DNA of 64,000 nt from Peterkaempfera podocarpi (GCF_042466665.1 NZ_CP162102.1:3906001-3970000), one strand, 5' to 3'; numbered from the stretch's first letter, positions 25,399-34,057 are shown. Notes: a model not told the origin generated them from the letters alone. Numbers and translations are program-made.

Positions 25399-26759
25399 CG
25401 GACGTCGCCCCTCGCGGCAGCGACCTGCGCCCCGGCGGCCCGCGGTCCGGCCGCCTGCTTCGGGGCGCCCGACACGGCCTCGACGGCCGATGGGTCAAGA
25501 TCGAAGAGCTCCCGCAGCGCCTCGGCGTAGTTCGCCCCGCCCGGCTCTCCGGCCAGCTGCTTGACCCGTACGGTCGGGGCGTGCAGCAGCTTGTCGACGA
25601 CCCTGCGTACGGTCTGCGCGATCTCGGCGCGGGAGCGCGGGTCGAGATCGGGGAGCCGGCCGTCCAGCCGCTCCAGCTCGCTCAGCACCACATCCGAGGC
25701 CATGGTGCGCAGCGCGACCACGGTCGGGGTGATCCGGGCGGCGCGCTGGGCGGCGCCGAAGGCCTCGACCTCGTGCGCCACGATGCCGCGCACCGCGTCG
25801 ACGTCGACCGCGCCGTGGCGGTCGGCGGCGGCCGCGGCGAGGCTCTCGATGTCGACCAGGTGGGCACCGGGCACGCTGTGCACCTCGGCGTCCACATCGC
25901 GCGGCATCGCGAGGTCCAGCAGCGCCAGCGGACCCGCGCCGTCGAGGGCGCCCCGGGCGCGTACGGCGGCGCGTACCTGCCCGGCGTCGATGACCAGCCC
26001 GGCGGCTCCGGTGCAGGAGACCACCAGATCGGCGTCGGCCATCGCCTCGGCGACCTTGTCGAAGGGGACCGTACGGGCGCCCAGGCCCGCGGCGAGCCGC
26101 TCGGCACGCTCCGGGGTGCGGTTGGCGATCGCCAGGTCGGCGACGCCGGCGCGGTCCAGGGTCGCGGCGGCGAGCGAGCTCATCGAGCCGGCGCCGACCA
26201 CCAGGACCCGCTTGCCGGCGACCGGGCCGATGGCGGCGGCGACCTGCTCCAGGCCGAAGGTGACCAGTGACTGGCCGGCCTTGTCGATGCCGGTCTCGCT
26301 GTGGGCGCGCTTGCCGACCCGCAGTGCCTGCTGGAAGAGCTCATTGAGGCCGCGGGCAGCGGTGTGCTCCTCCTGCGCGAGCGAGAGGGCATCGCGGATC
26401 TGCCCGAGGATCTGGCCCTCGCCGACCACCATCGAGTCCAGCCCGCACGCCACCGAGAAGAGATGGTGCACGGCGCGGTCCTCGTAGTGGACATAGAGGT
26501 GCGCGGTGAGTTCCTCCAGGCTGACGCCGCTGTGCTCGGCGAGCAGACCGGAGAGCTCGGCGACCCCGGCGTGGAACTTGTCCACGTCGGCGTAGAGCTC
26601 GATCCGGTTGCAGGTGGACAGCAGGGCGGCCTCGGCGACGGTGGCGGAGGCGGCCGAGGCGTGCAGCAGCCGGGGGCGGGCGTCACCGGTGAGGGCGGCC
26701 CGCTCCAGGACCCCGACGGGTGTGGTGCGGTGGCTGAGTCCGACGACGAGGAGGCTCAT
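25395..26759 (-). CDS. hemA: Glutamyl-tRNA reductase
   Basis: A 454-residue NADPH-dependent enzyme reducing glutamyl-tRNA to glutamate-1-semialdehyde, the first committed C5-pathway step. The catalytic Cys lies in ALLSTCNRIELYADV. Further motifs are HLFSVACGLDSMVVGEGQIL, the GAGSMSS Rossmann loop, and a C-terminal dimerisation domain (RVVDKLLHAPTVRVKQLA). It starts ATG 26759, overlapping the rex stop as ATGA, and ends in an ATGA overlap with hemC. HemL, encoded at 13729-15060, catalyses the next step. Confidence 0.96.
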   Translation of the reverse strand: MSLLVVGLSHRTTPVGVLERAALTGDARPRLLHASAASATVAEAALLSTCNRIELYADVDKFHAGVAELSGLLAEHSGVSLEELTAHLYVHYEDRAVHHLFSVACGLDSMVVGEGQILGQIRDALSLAQEEHTAARGLNELFQQALRVGKRAHSETGIDKAGQSLVTFGLEQVAAAIGPVAGKRVLVVGAGSMSSLAAATLDRAGVADLAIANRTPERAERLAAGLGARTVPFDKVAEAMADADLVVSCTGAAGLVIDAGQVRAAVRARGALDGAGPLALLDLAMPRDVDAEVHSVPGAHLVDIESLAAAAADRHGAVDVDAVRGIVAHEVEAFGAAQRAARITPTVVALRTMASDVVLSELERLDGRLPDLDPRSRAEIAQTVRRVVDKLLHAPTVRVKQLAGEPGGANYAEALRELFDLDPSAVEAVSGAPKQAAGPRAAGAQVAAARGDVR

Positions 26760-27547
26760 GCCGGCATCACGGCGGGGAACTCCCCGTCCGTCCCGGACGA
26801 CGGGGCTCGGCGCAGCTTGGTGGCGGCCTTGGGCGTGGGCCCGGTGACGGACTGCTCCGCACCGTCCTCGCCCGACTTGCGCTGCTCGTGGAAGGCCAGG
26901 ATCTGCAGCTCTATGGAGAGGTCGACCTTGCGCACGTCCACGCCGTCGGGGACCGACAGCACGGTGGGGGCGAAGTTCAGAATGGAGGTGACCCCCGCCG
27001 CGACCAGCCGGTCGCAGACCTGCTGGGCGGCGCCGGGAGGCGTGGTGATGACGCCGATCGACACCTGCTCCTCCTCTGCGATCTGCTCCAGCTCGTCCAT
27101 GTGGCGGACCGGGAGGCCCGCCGCGCTGGAGCCCACCACGGCGGGGTCGGCGTCCAGCAGCGCCGCCACCCGGAAGCCGCGGGACGCGAAGCCTCCGTAG
27201 TTGGCCAGCGCATGGCCCAGATTTCCGATACCGACGATCACCACGGGCCAGTCCTGGGTGAGGCCCAGCTCGCGGGAGATCTGGTACACGAGGTACTCGA
27301 CGTCGTAGCCGACCCCGCGGGTCCCGTAGGAGCCGAGGTAGGAGAAGTCCTTCCGCAGCTTGGCGGAGTTCACTCCGGCGGCGGCGGCGAGCTCCTCGGA
27401 GGAGACCGTGGGTACGGAGCGCTCCGAGAGCGCGGTCAGCGCGCGCAGATAGAGCGGCAGCCGCGCAACCGTGGCCTCCGGGATGCCTCGGCCACGGTTG
27501 GCCGGGCGGCCCCGGTCGGCAGGGTGTGTGGGTCGGCCAGTTGCCAC
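26756..27547 (-). CDS. rex: Redox-sensing transcriptional repressor Rex
   Basis: A 263-residue Rex. The N-terminal winged helix (IPEATVARLPLYLRALTALS; SSEELAAAAGVNSAKLRKDF, then SYLGSYGTRGVGYDVEYL) is followed by a Rossmann domain (VVIVGIGNLGHALANYGGF) that binds NADH/NAD+, and a C-terminal swapped helix (DLSIELQILAFHEQRK). Rex releases its operator when NADH/NAD+ is high, derepressing respiratory genes. GTG 27547 matches the VATGRPxxP start of Streptomyces homologues. A Rex operator lies 47 bp upstream, so the whole rex-hemACD set is probably autoregulated. Confidence 0.97.
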   Translation of the reverse strand: MATGRPTHPADRGRPANRGRGIPEATVARLPLYLRALTALSERSVPTVSSEELAAAAGVNSAKLRKDFSYLGSYGTRGVGYDVEYLVYQISRELGLTQDWPVVIVGIGNLGHALANYGGFASRGFRVAALLDADPAVVGSSAAGLPVRHMDELEQIAEEEQVSIGVITTPPGAAQQVCDRLVAAGVTSILNFAPTVLSVPDGVDVRKVDLSIELQILAFHEQRKSGEDGAEQSVTGPTPKAATKLRRAPSSGTDGEFPAVMPA

Positions 27548-27593
27548 GATGCTCCCGAGGGTGAAGCTGGGCTTTGGCAGCCAGGCTATGCGT

Positions 27594-27611
27594 TTGTGAA
27601 CGTGTGCACAA
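27594..27611 (-). promoter_or_regulatory. Rex operator (ROP site)
   Basis: TTGTGAACGTGTGCACAA matches the Streptomyces Rex consensus TGTGAACNNNTTCACA with one substitution (TGCACA for TTCACA). It lies 47 bp upstream of the rex start on the operon's promoter side. Confidence 0.85.
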
Positions 27612-27648
27612 AGATGGTGTCCGATTTGTCCCCGAACAGTGACGCGCA

Positions 27649-28389
27649 TCACGCCGCACCTCCCGACGGGCCCGGAACCGGGAGCGGCGCCGGGGCGTTC
27701 GCCCGCCCGGCACGGCGGCGCAGCAGCGGTGCGGAGCCCGGCGCCAGGCTCGGCCAGTCCAGCACAGTCGCCTCGCGCAGCGCTCGCGTCCACTCCTCGC
27801 TGCGGGTGGCGCGACCGGGGTGCCCGGAGGCGCAGTGCCGCAGCAGATCCGCCGTGGTGCGGGCGTCGCCCAGCGCGGTGTGCGCCGCGTACGGGGGCAG
27901 CCCGGCCGCCTCCGCACAGGCACGCAGGCCGAAGCCGCCCGCGGCGGGCAGGCGGTCGCGGGCCAGCCGCATGGTGCACAGGGTGGGGACCGGGGGCAGC
28001 GCCACGCCGATGCGGGCGAACTCGCGCTCCAGGAACGCATGGTCGCAGCTGACGTGGTGGCCCACCAGCAGCCGGCCCGACAGCAGCTCCAGCAGGTGCG
28101 GGGCGACCTCGCCGAAGCGGGGGGCGCCCGCCACCTCGTCCTGGGTGATCCGGTGCACATGGGTGGGGCCCACCGGACCGCCGGGGTCCAGCAGCGTGGT
28201 GAACTCGGCCTCGGCCCGCAGGAAGCGGTCCAGTACGACGACCCCGACCTCCACCACCCGGTGCCGCCACGGGCTGCGCCCGGTGGCCTCCACGTCCACC
28301 ACCGCATATCCGGTCGCGGCGGTGCGGGTCGTGGCGGCCGCCTCCGGGCGGGGTGCGGTGGACGCCCCCTGGAGTCGGCCGAGCAGCAC
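27649..28389 (-). CDS. DnaQ-like 3'-5' exonuclease
   Basis: A 246-residue DEDDh-family exonuclease. ExoI: VVDVEATGRSPWRHRVVEVG (Asp, Glu). ExoII: VGHHVSCDHAFLEREF (Asp). ExoIII: AHTALGDARTTADLL (His, Asp). The fold covers about residues 27-190; the C-terminus is a Pro/Arg-rich tail. It is like the epsilon subunit of DNA polymerase III but without polymerase or GIY-YIG fusion, so repair or RNA processing is as likely as replication. GTG 28389 is the only reasonable start. It sits upstream of rex in the same direction, with the Rex operator between them. Confidence 0.9.
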   Translation of the reverse strand: MLLGRLQGASTAPRPEAAATTRTAATGYAVVDVEATGRSPWRHRVVEVGVVVLDRFLRAEAEFTTLLDPGGPVGPTHVHRITQDEVAGAPRFGEVAPHLLELLSGRLLVGHHVSCDHAFLEREFARIGVALPPVPTLCTMRLARDRLPAAGGFGLRACAEAAGLPPYAAHTALGDARTTADLLRHCASGHPGRATRSEEWTRALREATVLDWPSLAPGSAPLLRRRAGRANAPAPLPVPGPSGGAA

Positions 28390-28492
28390 GGGTTCTCTCC
28401 TCCGGTCGACCCCCCGATTGGCCTAAAACCCTAAGATGGTAAGCCGACGAACTGGACATTCGACAAGCCGACGGCGAGACCTGCACGGCGGG

Positions 28493-28771
28493 TCAGCGAA
28501 CCAGTGCGCTGCGCAGTCGTTTCTCGTCGACCCGCCAGAAGTCGTGCTGGCGTCCGTCGATCAGGGTGACCGGGATCTGCTCCCAGTACTGGCGGTACAG
28601 CTCCTCGTCCCGGGTGATGTCCAGCTCCTCGAAGGCGGCGCCGAGTTCGCCGGTGACCCGGCGGATCACCTCCCGGGCCTCGTCGCACAGATGGCAGCCC
28701 GGCTTGCCGACCAGGGTCACGGTGCGGTCTGCGGGGTCGGGCCGTTCGGTTCGGCGCAGCAGTGGACTCAC
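28493..28771 (-). CDS. Glutaredoxin-like (DUF836) protein
   Basis: A 92-residue thioredoxin-fold protein with the motif LVGKPGCHLCDEAREVIRRV (CxxC) and the cis-Pro segment QIPVTLIDGRQHDFWRVDE. This is the small glutaredoxin-like family common next to rex/hemA in Streptomyces; mycothiol-linked disulfide reduction is plausible. GTG 28771 opens VSPLLRRTERPDP. A longer reading from 28855 adds only low-complexity sequence. Confidence 0.87.
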   Translation of the reverse strand: MSPLLRRTERPDPADRTVTLVGKPGCHLCDEAREVIRRVTGELGAAFEELDITRDEELYRQYWEQIPVTLIDGRQHDFWRVDEKRLRSALVR

Positions 28772-28961
28772 CCGGCCATTCTGCTCCCGGGCGAGGCGTG
28801 GGCACAGCCGTCGTGGGGCACCTCGCGCGATGTGTCCTTCACCACCCCGCCCCACGGCGGCAACCGCCCCACCACCTGCGTAACACCGCCGACGCGCGCT
28901 GTTGACCCGGCCTGCACCTCCGCGACACGGTCTGCCCGGTCTGTCTGGCTATGCTCGCCCT

Positions 28962-29978
28962 ATGGCTGCGCTGCGAAGGCTCACCCACAGGAAGCGATCC
29001 GTCACCGAGCGGACCGTGCTGGCAGGCGAGGCCGCCGCCGATGCGGCGCACTCCGCCGCGACCGCCGACGAGCGGCAGCGGCAGGATTCCGCCGATGCGC
29101 CGGCGCGGCGGCGCGGGCTGCCCTTCCTGGACCGGGAGAAGGGGACGAGGGCCGAGAAGCCCGGTCCCGGCGCCGACCGGACGGCCGAGCAGCCGCCCGC
29201 CGCGGGCGATCCGCGCGCGGCCGCCTTCTTCGACTGCGACAACACCCTGCTGCAGGGCGCCGCGATCTTCTATCTGGGCCTCGGCCTCTACAAGCGGCAG
29301 TTCTTCACCCACCGCGACGTGGCCCGCTTCGTCTGGCAGCAGGCCTGGTTCCGGCTGCACGGCGCGGAGGACCCGGGCCACATGGCCGAGGCCCAGGACA
29401 CCGCGCTGGGGATAGTGGAGGGCAAGCGGGTCGACGACCTCGAGGTGATCTGCGAGGAGATCTTCGAAGAGGTCATGGCCGACAAGATCTGGCCCGGCAC
29501 CCGCGCACTGGTGCAGATGCACCTGGACGCGGGCCAGCGGACCTGGCTGGTGACCGCCGCCCCGCAGGAGGCGGCGCGGATCATCGCCCGGCGGCTCGGC
29601 ATGACCGGCGCGCTGGGCACCGTCGCGGAGGCGGTCGACGGCGTCTACACCGGCAGGCTGGTGGGCGAGCCCCTGCACGGCCCGGCCAAGGCCGCGGCGG
29701 TGCGGGCGCTGGCCCGGCGGGAGGGCCTGGAGCTGGAGCGCTGCGCGGCGTACAGCGACTCGTCCAATGACATCCCGATGCTGTCGCTGGTGGGGTACCC
29801 CTATGTGATCAACCCGGACACCGCGCTGCGCCGCCACGCCCGGGCCGAGGGGTGGCGGGTCAGGGACTTCCGGACCGGCCGCAAGGCCGCCAAGGTCGGC
29901 ATCCCCGCCGCGGCCGGCCTGGGCGCCGCCGCGGGCGGCACCGCGGCCGCGCTGGCTCTCTACCGCAGGCGCCGCTGA
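28962..29978 (+). CDS. HAD-IB family phosphatase, probably membrane-associated
   Basis: A 338-residue protein. About 75 N-terminal residues are charged and low-complexity. The HAD core then begins AAFFDCDNTLLQGAAIFYLG (nucleophile DxD), has motif II near TWLVTAAPQEAARI, and ends with motif III/IV at AAYSDSSNDIPMLSLVG. This SerB-like HAD-IB pattern includes a helical cap. A C-terminal Gly/Ala segment (VGIPAAAGLGAAAGGTAAALALYRRRR; about residues 313-338) could anchor it. The substrate is unknown. ATG 28962 gives the usual MAALRRLTHRKRS start. It is divergent from the glutaredoxin gene. Confidence 0.86.
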   Translation: MAALRRLTHRKRSVTERTVLAGEAAADAAHSAATADERQRQDSADAPARRRGLPFLDREKGTRAEKPGPGADRTAEQPPAAGDPRAAAFFDCDNTLLQGAAIFYLGLGLYKRQFFTHRDVARFVWQQAWFRLHGAEDPGHMAEAQDTALGIVEGKRVDDLEVICEEIFEEVMADKIWPGTRALVQMHLDAGQRTWLVTAAPQEAARIIARRLGMTGALGTVAEAVDGVYTGRLVGEPLHGPAKAAAVRALARREGLELERCAAYSDSSNDIPMLSLVGYPYVINPDTALRRHARAEGWRVRDFRTGRKAAKVGIPAAAGLGAAAGGTAAALALYRRRR

Positions 29979-30541
29979 CCCGCACGGCCGCACAGCGGCG
30001 GGCTGCCCGCCCGGCCGGACGGCGCCGTACCCGGCCGTCTGCGCCCGGCCCTTCCCAGCAGGAGCCGGGGCCCCCGTGCCCGGCCTCCCGTGCCCGGCCC
30101 GGCGCGCCCGGGCGGCTGCCGGAGCACCCGGCCGCCCAGGCGGCCCGCCGCGTCTCCGACCGTTCCGTCCACCCACCCCCGCACATCAAAGGTCGATGCA
30201 GGGTTGCGGGCGCGACGGCGTGACCGGATCCGATCGCTCACCGAGGCCGGAAATTCGGGGGTTACACCGCCGAGAAGCGGGGAAAGCCGCCCGTTCGCCA
30301 AAAAATTCGGTCACCCAGCGTTCACTTCGAATCACCGAAGGACGCTCACCTGTCGGACTCTCTGAACACTTTCAGCTACCAGGCTGCAACAGAAGAGACT
30401 CAAGCGACCACTTTGACGACACCGTGTAGCGGTGCTTGCACAAAGCGTTATCCTCGTCAGACGCACGCCGGAGCCCATACGTCACCACGGTGGGTGAGCG
30501 GTCCCGCACTGCACGCATACAGTTCTGCCACTGGGAGTCCC
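29979..30541. promoter_or_regulatory. bldN upstream regulatory region
   Basis: This 563-bp stretch has no credible gene. The first 200 bp are GC-rich and featureless. The remaining part has lower GC (for example the AAAAAATTC run near 30300) and is the likely bldN promoter and leader. It contains a BldD-box-like sequence at 30310-30324 and an inverted TCACC...GGTGA pair near 30482-30497. I could not assign -10/-35 elements with confidence. Confidence 0.6.
30310..30324 (+). promoter_or_regulatory. Candidate BldD box upstream of bldN
   Basis: GTCACCCAGCGTTCA fits the BldD consensus NTNACNCWGNGTNAN at every defined position except one (C for A near the end). It is about 230 bp upstream of the bldN start. 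BldD with c-di-GMP is known to repress bldN in Streptomyces. Confidence 0.6.
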
Positions 30542-31321
30542 GTGTACCCACACGTCCGGAACGACGCGCCCGCTCCCTACGACGCCTGCGGAGCCACCGG
30601 GCTGGACCTGCTGCGCACCCTGGTCCGGGACCAGCTGCTCCCCGCCACCCCGGTGCTGCTGCCCGCCGGCACCGCTCTCCGCAGCGGCACCGCCCCCGGC
30701 ACCCGCGCCCGCACCGCACCGGGCCCGCGGACGGCTCCCGGCCACCGCTCCCGCCAGGCCCCGGCCGAATCGGAGCACAACCCGGTGATGGAGCTGGTCG
30801 AGCGGGCCCAGGCCGGTGAGAGCGAGGCCTTCGGCAGGCTCTACGACCACTACTCCGACACGGTCTACCGCTACATCTACTACCGCGTCGGCGGCAGGGC
30901 CACCGCCGAGGACCTCACCAGTGAGACCTTCCTGCGCGCCCTGCGGCGGATCTCCACCTTCACCTGGCAGGGCCGGGACTTCGGCGCCTGGCTGGTGACC
31001 ATCGCCCGCAACCTGGTGGCCGACCACTTCAAGTCCAGCCGCTTCCGGCTGGAGGTGACCACCGGGGAGATGCTCGACGCCAACGAGGTCGAGCGCAGCC
31101 CCGAGGAGTCGGTGCTGGAGTCGCTCTCCAACGCGGCGCTGCTGGAGGCGGTGCGCAAACTCAACCCCCAGCAGCGGGAGTGTGTGACGCTGCGCTTCCT
31201 GCAGGGCCTCTCGGTGGCCGAGACCGCACGGATGATGGGCAAGAACGAGGGCGCCATCAAGACCCTCCAGTACCGGGCCGTGCGCACCCTGGCCCGGCTG
31301 CTGCCCAGCGACGCCCGGTGA
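30542..31321 (+). CDS. bldN: ECF sigma factor BldN (developmental)
   Basis: A 259-residue ECF sigma factor. The first about 85 residues form a proline/alanine-rich pro-region (VYPHVRNDAPAPYDACG onward) as in BldN, which is made as a pro-protein. Region 2 is VERAQAGESEAFGRLYDHYS and RATAEDLTSETFLRALRRIS; region 4 is PQQRECVTLRFLQGLSVAET to EGAIKTLQYRAVRTLARLLP. It is nearly identical to Streptomyces BldN through the core. It directs transcription of chaplin, rodlin and bldM genes for aerial growth. GTG 30542 is preceded by GGGAG. rsbN follows. Confidence 0.96.
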   Translation: MYPHVRNDAPAPYDACGATGLDLLRTLVRDQLLPATPVLLPAGTALRSGTAPGTRARTAPGPRTAPGHRSRQAPAESEHNPVMELVERAQAGESEAFGRLYDHYSDTVYRYIYYRVGGRATAEDLTSETFLRALRRISTFTWQGRDFGAWLVTIARNLVADHFKSSRFRLEVTTGEMLDANEVERSPEESVLESLSNAALLEAVRKLNPQQRECVTLRFLQGLSVAETARMMGKNEGAIKTLQYRAVRTLARLLPSDAR

Positions 31322-31360
31322 CCACGGCAGGATGAATCGGCGGTCACATGATCAGGCGTG

Positions 31361-31389
31361 CGTAACCGACGCCCGCCACTGCTCGTTGC
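31361..31389 (+). promoter_or_regulatory. Candidate sigma-BldN promoter for rsbN
   Basis: CGTAAC (31361-31366) and CGTTGC (31384-31389) are separated by 17 bp in the bldN-rsbN gap. This resembles the CGTAAC-16/17-CGTTG form that I recall for sigma-BldN promoters; rsbN is a known sigma-BldN target. Confidence 0.5.
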
Positions 31390-31551
31390 CCAGCGTGCAA
31401 GCACCCACCGGGGCGGCGTCCGGCCGTCCGGTCTCCCTCCGGACGCGATCGGCAGCCCCGGAGGTGCCTCACTCTACGGGTGGTTCGGGGCGGCGGAGGG
31501 CAACTGTCCGACCGGCCGGGGTGTCGACAACGACGAGAGGAGGTGCGACCC

Positions 31552-32820
31552 GTGACAGCGAATGTGCTTGAGCACCGGCGGGCGAAGGCCTTCGCCGAGG
31601 CGTTGACGGCGCACCAGAGCGCCGACCGGCGGAACGGAGGCGTCGACGACGCCCCTGCCCGCGGCCACTCCACCGCCATGGCGGAACTGCTGGCCACCAG
31701 TGATGTACTGGCCGCCCATGCGGTCCCGGCACCGGCCCTCGACCCCGAGGTGCGCACGGTGCAGCGGGCCCGGCTGGTGGCCGCCTTCGAGCAGGCCGTC
31801 GCCGAGGGCAACGGACCCGGTGTCCCCGCCCAGCGCCGCGGCGCCCATCGGGCGGCCGCGGCCGTCGGCGGCGCCGCGTCCCGGCTGCGGCCACGCACCC
31901 GCTGGGGCCGCCGGCTCGCGGCCGGCGGCCTGGCCGCCGGGATCGCCGTGGGCGGCTTCGCCGGGGTGGCGATGGCCAGCACCGGGGCGCTGCCCGGCGA
32001 TGCGCTGTACGGCATGAAGCGCAGCCTGGAGGGCTGGCAGCTGGACTGGGCCGGATCCGACAGCGAGCGCGGTGCGCTGCTGCTGGACCAGGCCTCCACC
32101 CGGATGGCCGAGGCCCGTCAGCTGGTGGTCCGCTCCGGCGGCGCCGGCGGCTCCTCGGCGATCCTCAGCCCGGCCACCGTGGAGCAGATCCGCAAGGCGC
32201 TGGCCGACATGCATACGGAGGGGACCAGCGGCCGCAGGCTGCTCTGGTCGGTCTACCGCTCCAACGGGTCGCTGGATCCGATGCGCAGGCTCGCCGTCTT
32301 CGCCCGCTCCCAGGACGACCAGTGGCCCGCACTCCGGCGGCAGCTGCCCCAGCAGCTGGCCCCGGTCGCCTCCCAGGTGACCCAGCTGCTCGACGACATA
32401 ACGGCGGACGTCGCGCCACTGCACTTCCTCGACCCGTCCCGACAGGGCGGCGACGGGAACGGCAAGGCGGGCGACGGCGACCACCGGGGCGGCAGCGGTA
32501 CGGGCAGCAGCAGCACCGCCCAGGACACCCAGGCACCCGGCGACGACAACGGTGCATCACCTCGCGCATCCAGCGGCGCCACACCGACCGGTCCCTCCGA
32601 CTCCCCGACCCCCGGCTCCACCCCGGCGGGCGGGGTGGGCGGTCTGGTGGACGGCCTCACGGGCGGGCTCACCGGCCGGGGCACCACGCCCGGCAGCACC
32701 GGCACCGCCACGGCGGGCTCCACCACCGCGGGAAGCCCCTCCCCCAGTGGCAAGCCCGGTATCACCGTCCCTCCGCTGATCCCCGGTCTGCTCCCGGGCC
32801 TGGGGCTCAACCTGGGCTGA
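31552..32820 (+). CDS. rsbN: Anti-sigma-BldN factor RsbN
   Basis: A 422-residue single-pass membrane protein. The N-terminal cytoplasmic part (VTANVLEHRRAKAFAEALTA, about 1-120) would bind sigma-BldN. One transmembrane segment (LAAGGLAAGIAVGGFAGVAMA, about 123-143) follows, then an extracytoplasmic DUF5667 domain (GDALYGMKRSLEGWQLDWAG). The C-terminal 130 residues are low-complexity Gly/Ser/Thr/Pro. It lacks the usual ECF zinc-finger anti-sigma motif, as expected for RsbN. GTG 31552 has GAGGAGGT eight bases upstream. Position directly after bldN and the membrane topology support the assignment. Confidence 0.93.
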   Translation: MTANVLEHRRAKAFAEALTAHQSADRRNGGVDDAPARGHSTAMAELLATSDVLAAHAVPAPALDPEVRTVQRARLVAAFEQAVAEGNGPGVPAQRRGAHRAAAAVGGAASRLRPRTRWGRRLAAGGLAAGIAVGGFAGVAMASTGALPGDALYGMKRSLEGWQLDWAGSDSERGALLLDQASTRMAEARQLVVRSGGAGGSSAILSPATVEQIRKALADMHTEGTSGRRLLWSVYRSNGSLDPMRRLAVFARSQDDQWPALRRQLPQQLAPVASQVTQLLDDITADVAPLHFLDPSRQGGDGNGKAGDGDHRGGSGTGSSSTAQDTQAPGDDNGASPRASSGATPTGPSDSPTPGSTPAGGVGGLVDGLTGGLTGRGTTPGSTGTATAGSTTAGSPSPSGKPGITVPPLIPGLLPGLGLNLG

Positions 32821-32833
32821 CCCTGCAGCGGCA

Positions 32834-32870
32834 ACGGGCCGCCGCCCGCACCACGCGGGCGGCGGCCCGT
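32834..32870 (+). terminator. Terminator hairpin after rsbN
   Basis: ACGGGCCGCCGCCCGC (32834-32849) and GCGGGCGGCGGCCCGT (32855-32870) form a perfect 16-bp stem with loop ACCAC, 14 bp after the stop. Confidence 0.88.
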
Positions 32871-32920
32871 CGGCCTGTTCCCCTCGGCTCGCCCCCGTCG
32901 GCTCGCCCGGCGGGGTCTCC

Positions 32921-34057
32921 TCAGAAGAAGACCGAGCGACGCTGCACCAGCAGCCGGTAGAGGGTGTGCTGGATGGTCTCCCGTACCTCGTCGGTCAGAT
33001 TGAAGACCAGCATCGGGTCGTCGGCGGACTCCGGCGGGTGGGTGTCGGTGGCGATCGGCGCACCGAACTGAATCGTCCACTTGGTGGGCAGCGGAACCGC
33101 CCCCAGCGGCCCCAGCCAGGGGAAGGTGGGGGTGATCGGCACATAGGGCAGGCCCAGCAGCCTGGCCAGGGTCTTGGCGTTGCCGATCATGGGATAGGTC
33201 TCCTCGGCCCCCACGATCGAGCAGGGCACGATCGGCACCTGCGCACGCAGCGCGGACGCCACAAAGCCGCCCCGGCCGAACCGCTGCAGCTTGTACCGCT
33301 CGCCGAAGGGCTTGCCGATGCCCTTGAAGCCCTCCGGCCAGACGCCCACCACCTCGCCGCGCTCCAGCAGCCGCTGTGCGTCCTCGTTGCACGCCAGGGT
33401 GTGGCCGGCCTTGCGGGCCAGCTCATTGACCCCGGGGAGCACAAACACCAGGTCGGCGGCGAGCATCCGCAGATGGCGGTGCGCCGGGTGGTGGTCGTGG
33501 ATGGCCACATGGGTCATCAGCGCGTCCAGCGGCACCACACCGGAGTGGTTGGCGACGATCAGCACCCCGCCCTCCGCGGGGATGTTCTCGACGCCGCGGA
33601 CCTCCACCCTGAAGTATTTCTCGGCGAGCGGGCGCAGCAGTGAGAGGAAGACCTCCTCGGTGAGCTCCCGGTCGAAGCCGAACTCGTCCACCTCGTAGTC
33701 ACCGGTGATCCGGCGGCGCAGAAACGACAGCCCGTTGGCGGCCCGGCCCTCCCAGCCCCGGCCCAGCAGTCGCTGTGCGACACCGCCCAGCGGCCCGGCC
33801 AGGGCCTGGCCCACCGAGTCGGCGATCCGGCCGGCCACGACCGCCGTCCGGTCAGGGGCCTCCTCGGCCGGCGAGGCCGGACCGCGCCGGGAGCCCCCCC
33901 GCGGCGGGGAGGGCAGCGCCGACAGCGGCGACTGCCGCCGGCCGCCGGTACGGCCCCCGGTCTCCTCCCCGGAGGACTGCGCCGCACTGCCACCGCGGGC
34001 GGAGTCGATCGGGATGACCTTGGCGTCGCCCATGGGGTACTCCCTCGCGGTGCTCAT
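32921..34057 (-). CDS. Lysophospholipid acyltransferase (PlsC-like) family protein
   Basis: A 378-residue protein. After about 105 low-complexity N-terminal residues comes an acyltransferase domain. Motif I is IVANHSGVVPLDALM, with His and Asp separated by six residues as in the actinobacterial subgroup rather than the canonical four. Motif III-like WPEGFKGIGKPFGERYKLQR and ALRAQVPIVPCSIVGAEE follow. It should transfer an acyl chain to a lysophospholipid or related acceptor at the membrane. ATG 34057 overlaps the epimerase stop as ATGA, so the two are translationally coupled. Confidence 0.88.
   Translation of the reverse strand: MSTAREYPMGDAKVIPIDSARGGSAAQSSGEETGGRTGGRRQSPLSALPSPPRGGSRRGPASPAEEAPDRTAVVAGRIADSVGQALAGPLGGVAQRLLGRGWEGRAANGLSFLRRRITGDYEVDEFGFDRELTEEVFLSLLRPLAEKYFRVEVRGVENIPAEGGVLIVANHSGVVPLDALMTHVAIHDHHPAHRHLRMLAADLVFVLPGVNELARKAGHTLACNEDAQRLLERGEVVGVWPEGFKGIGKPFGERYKLQRFGRGGFVASALRAQVPIVPCSIVGAEETYPMIGNAKTLARLLGLPYVPITPTFPWLGPLGAVPLPTKWTIQFGAPIATDTHPPESADDPMLVFNLTDEVRETIQHTLYRLLVQRRSVFF

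Noticed and set aside
30181..30370. Possible c-di-AMP or other riboswitch upstream of bldN
   Set aside because: Purine-rich segments and short stems are present, but I cannot match the conserved core of any riboswitch class, and bldN is not a known target.
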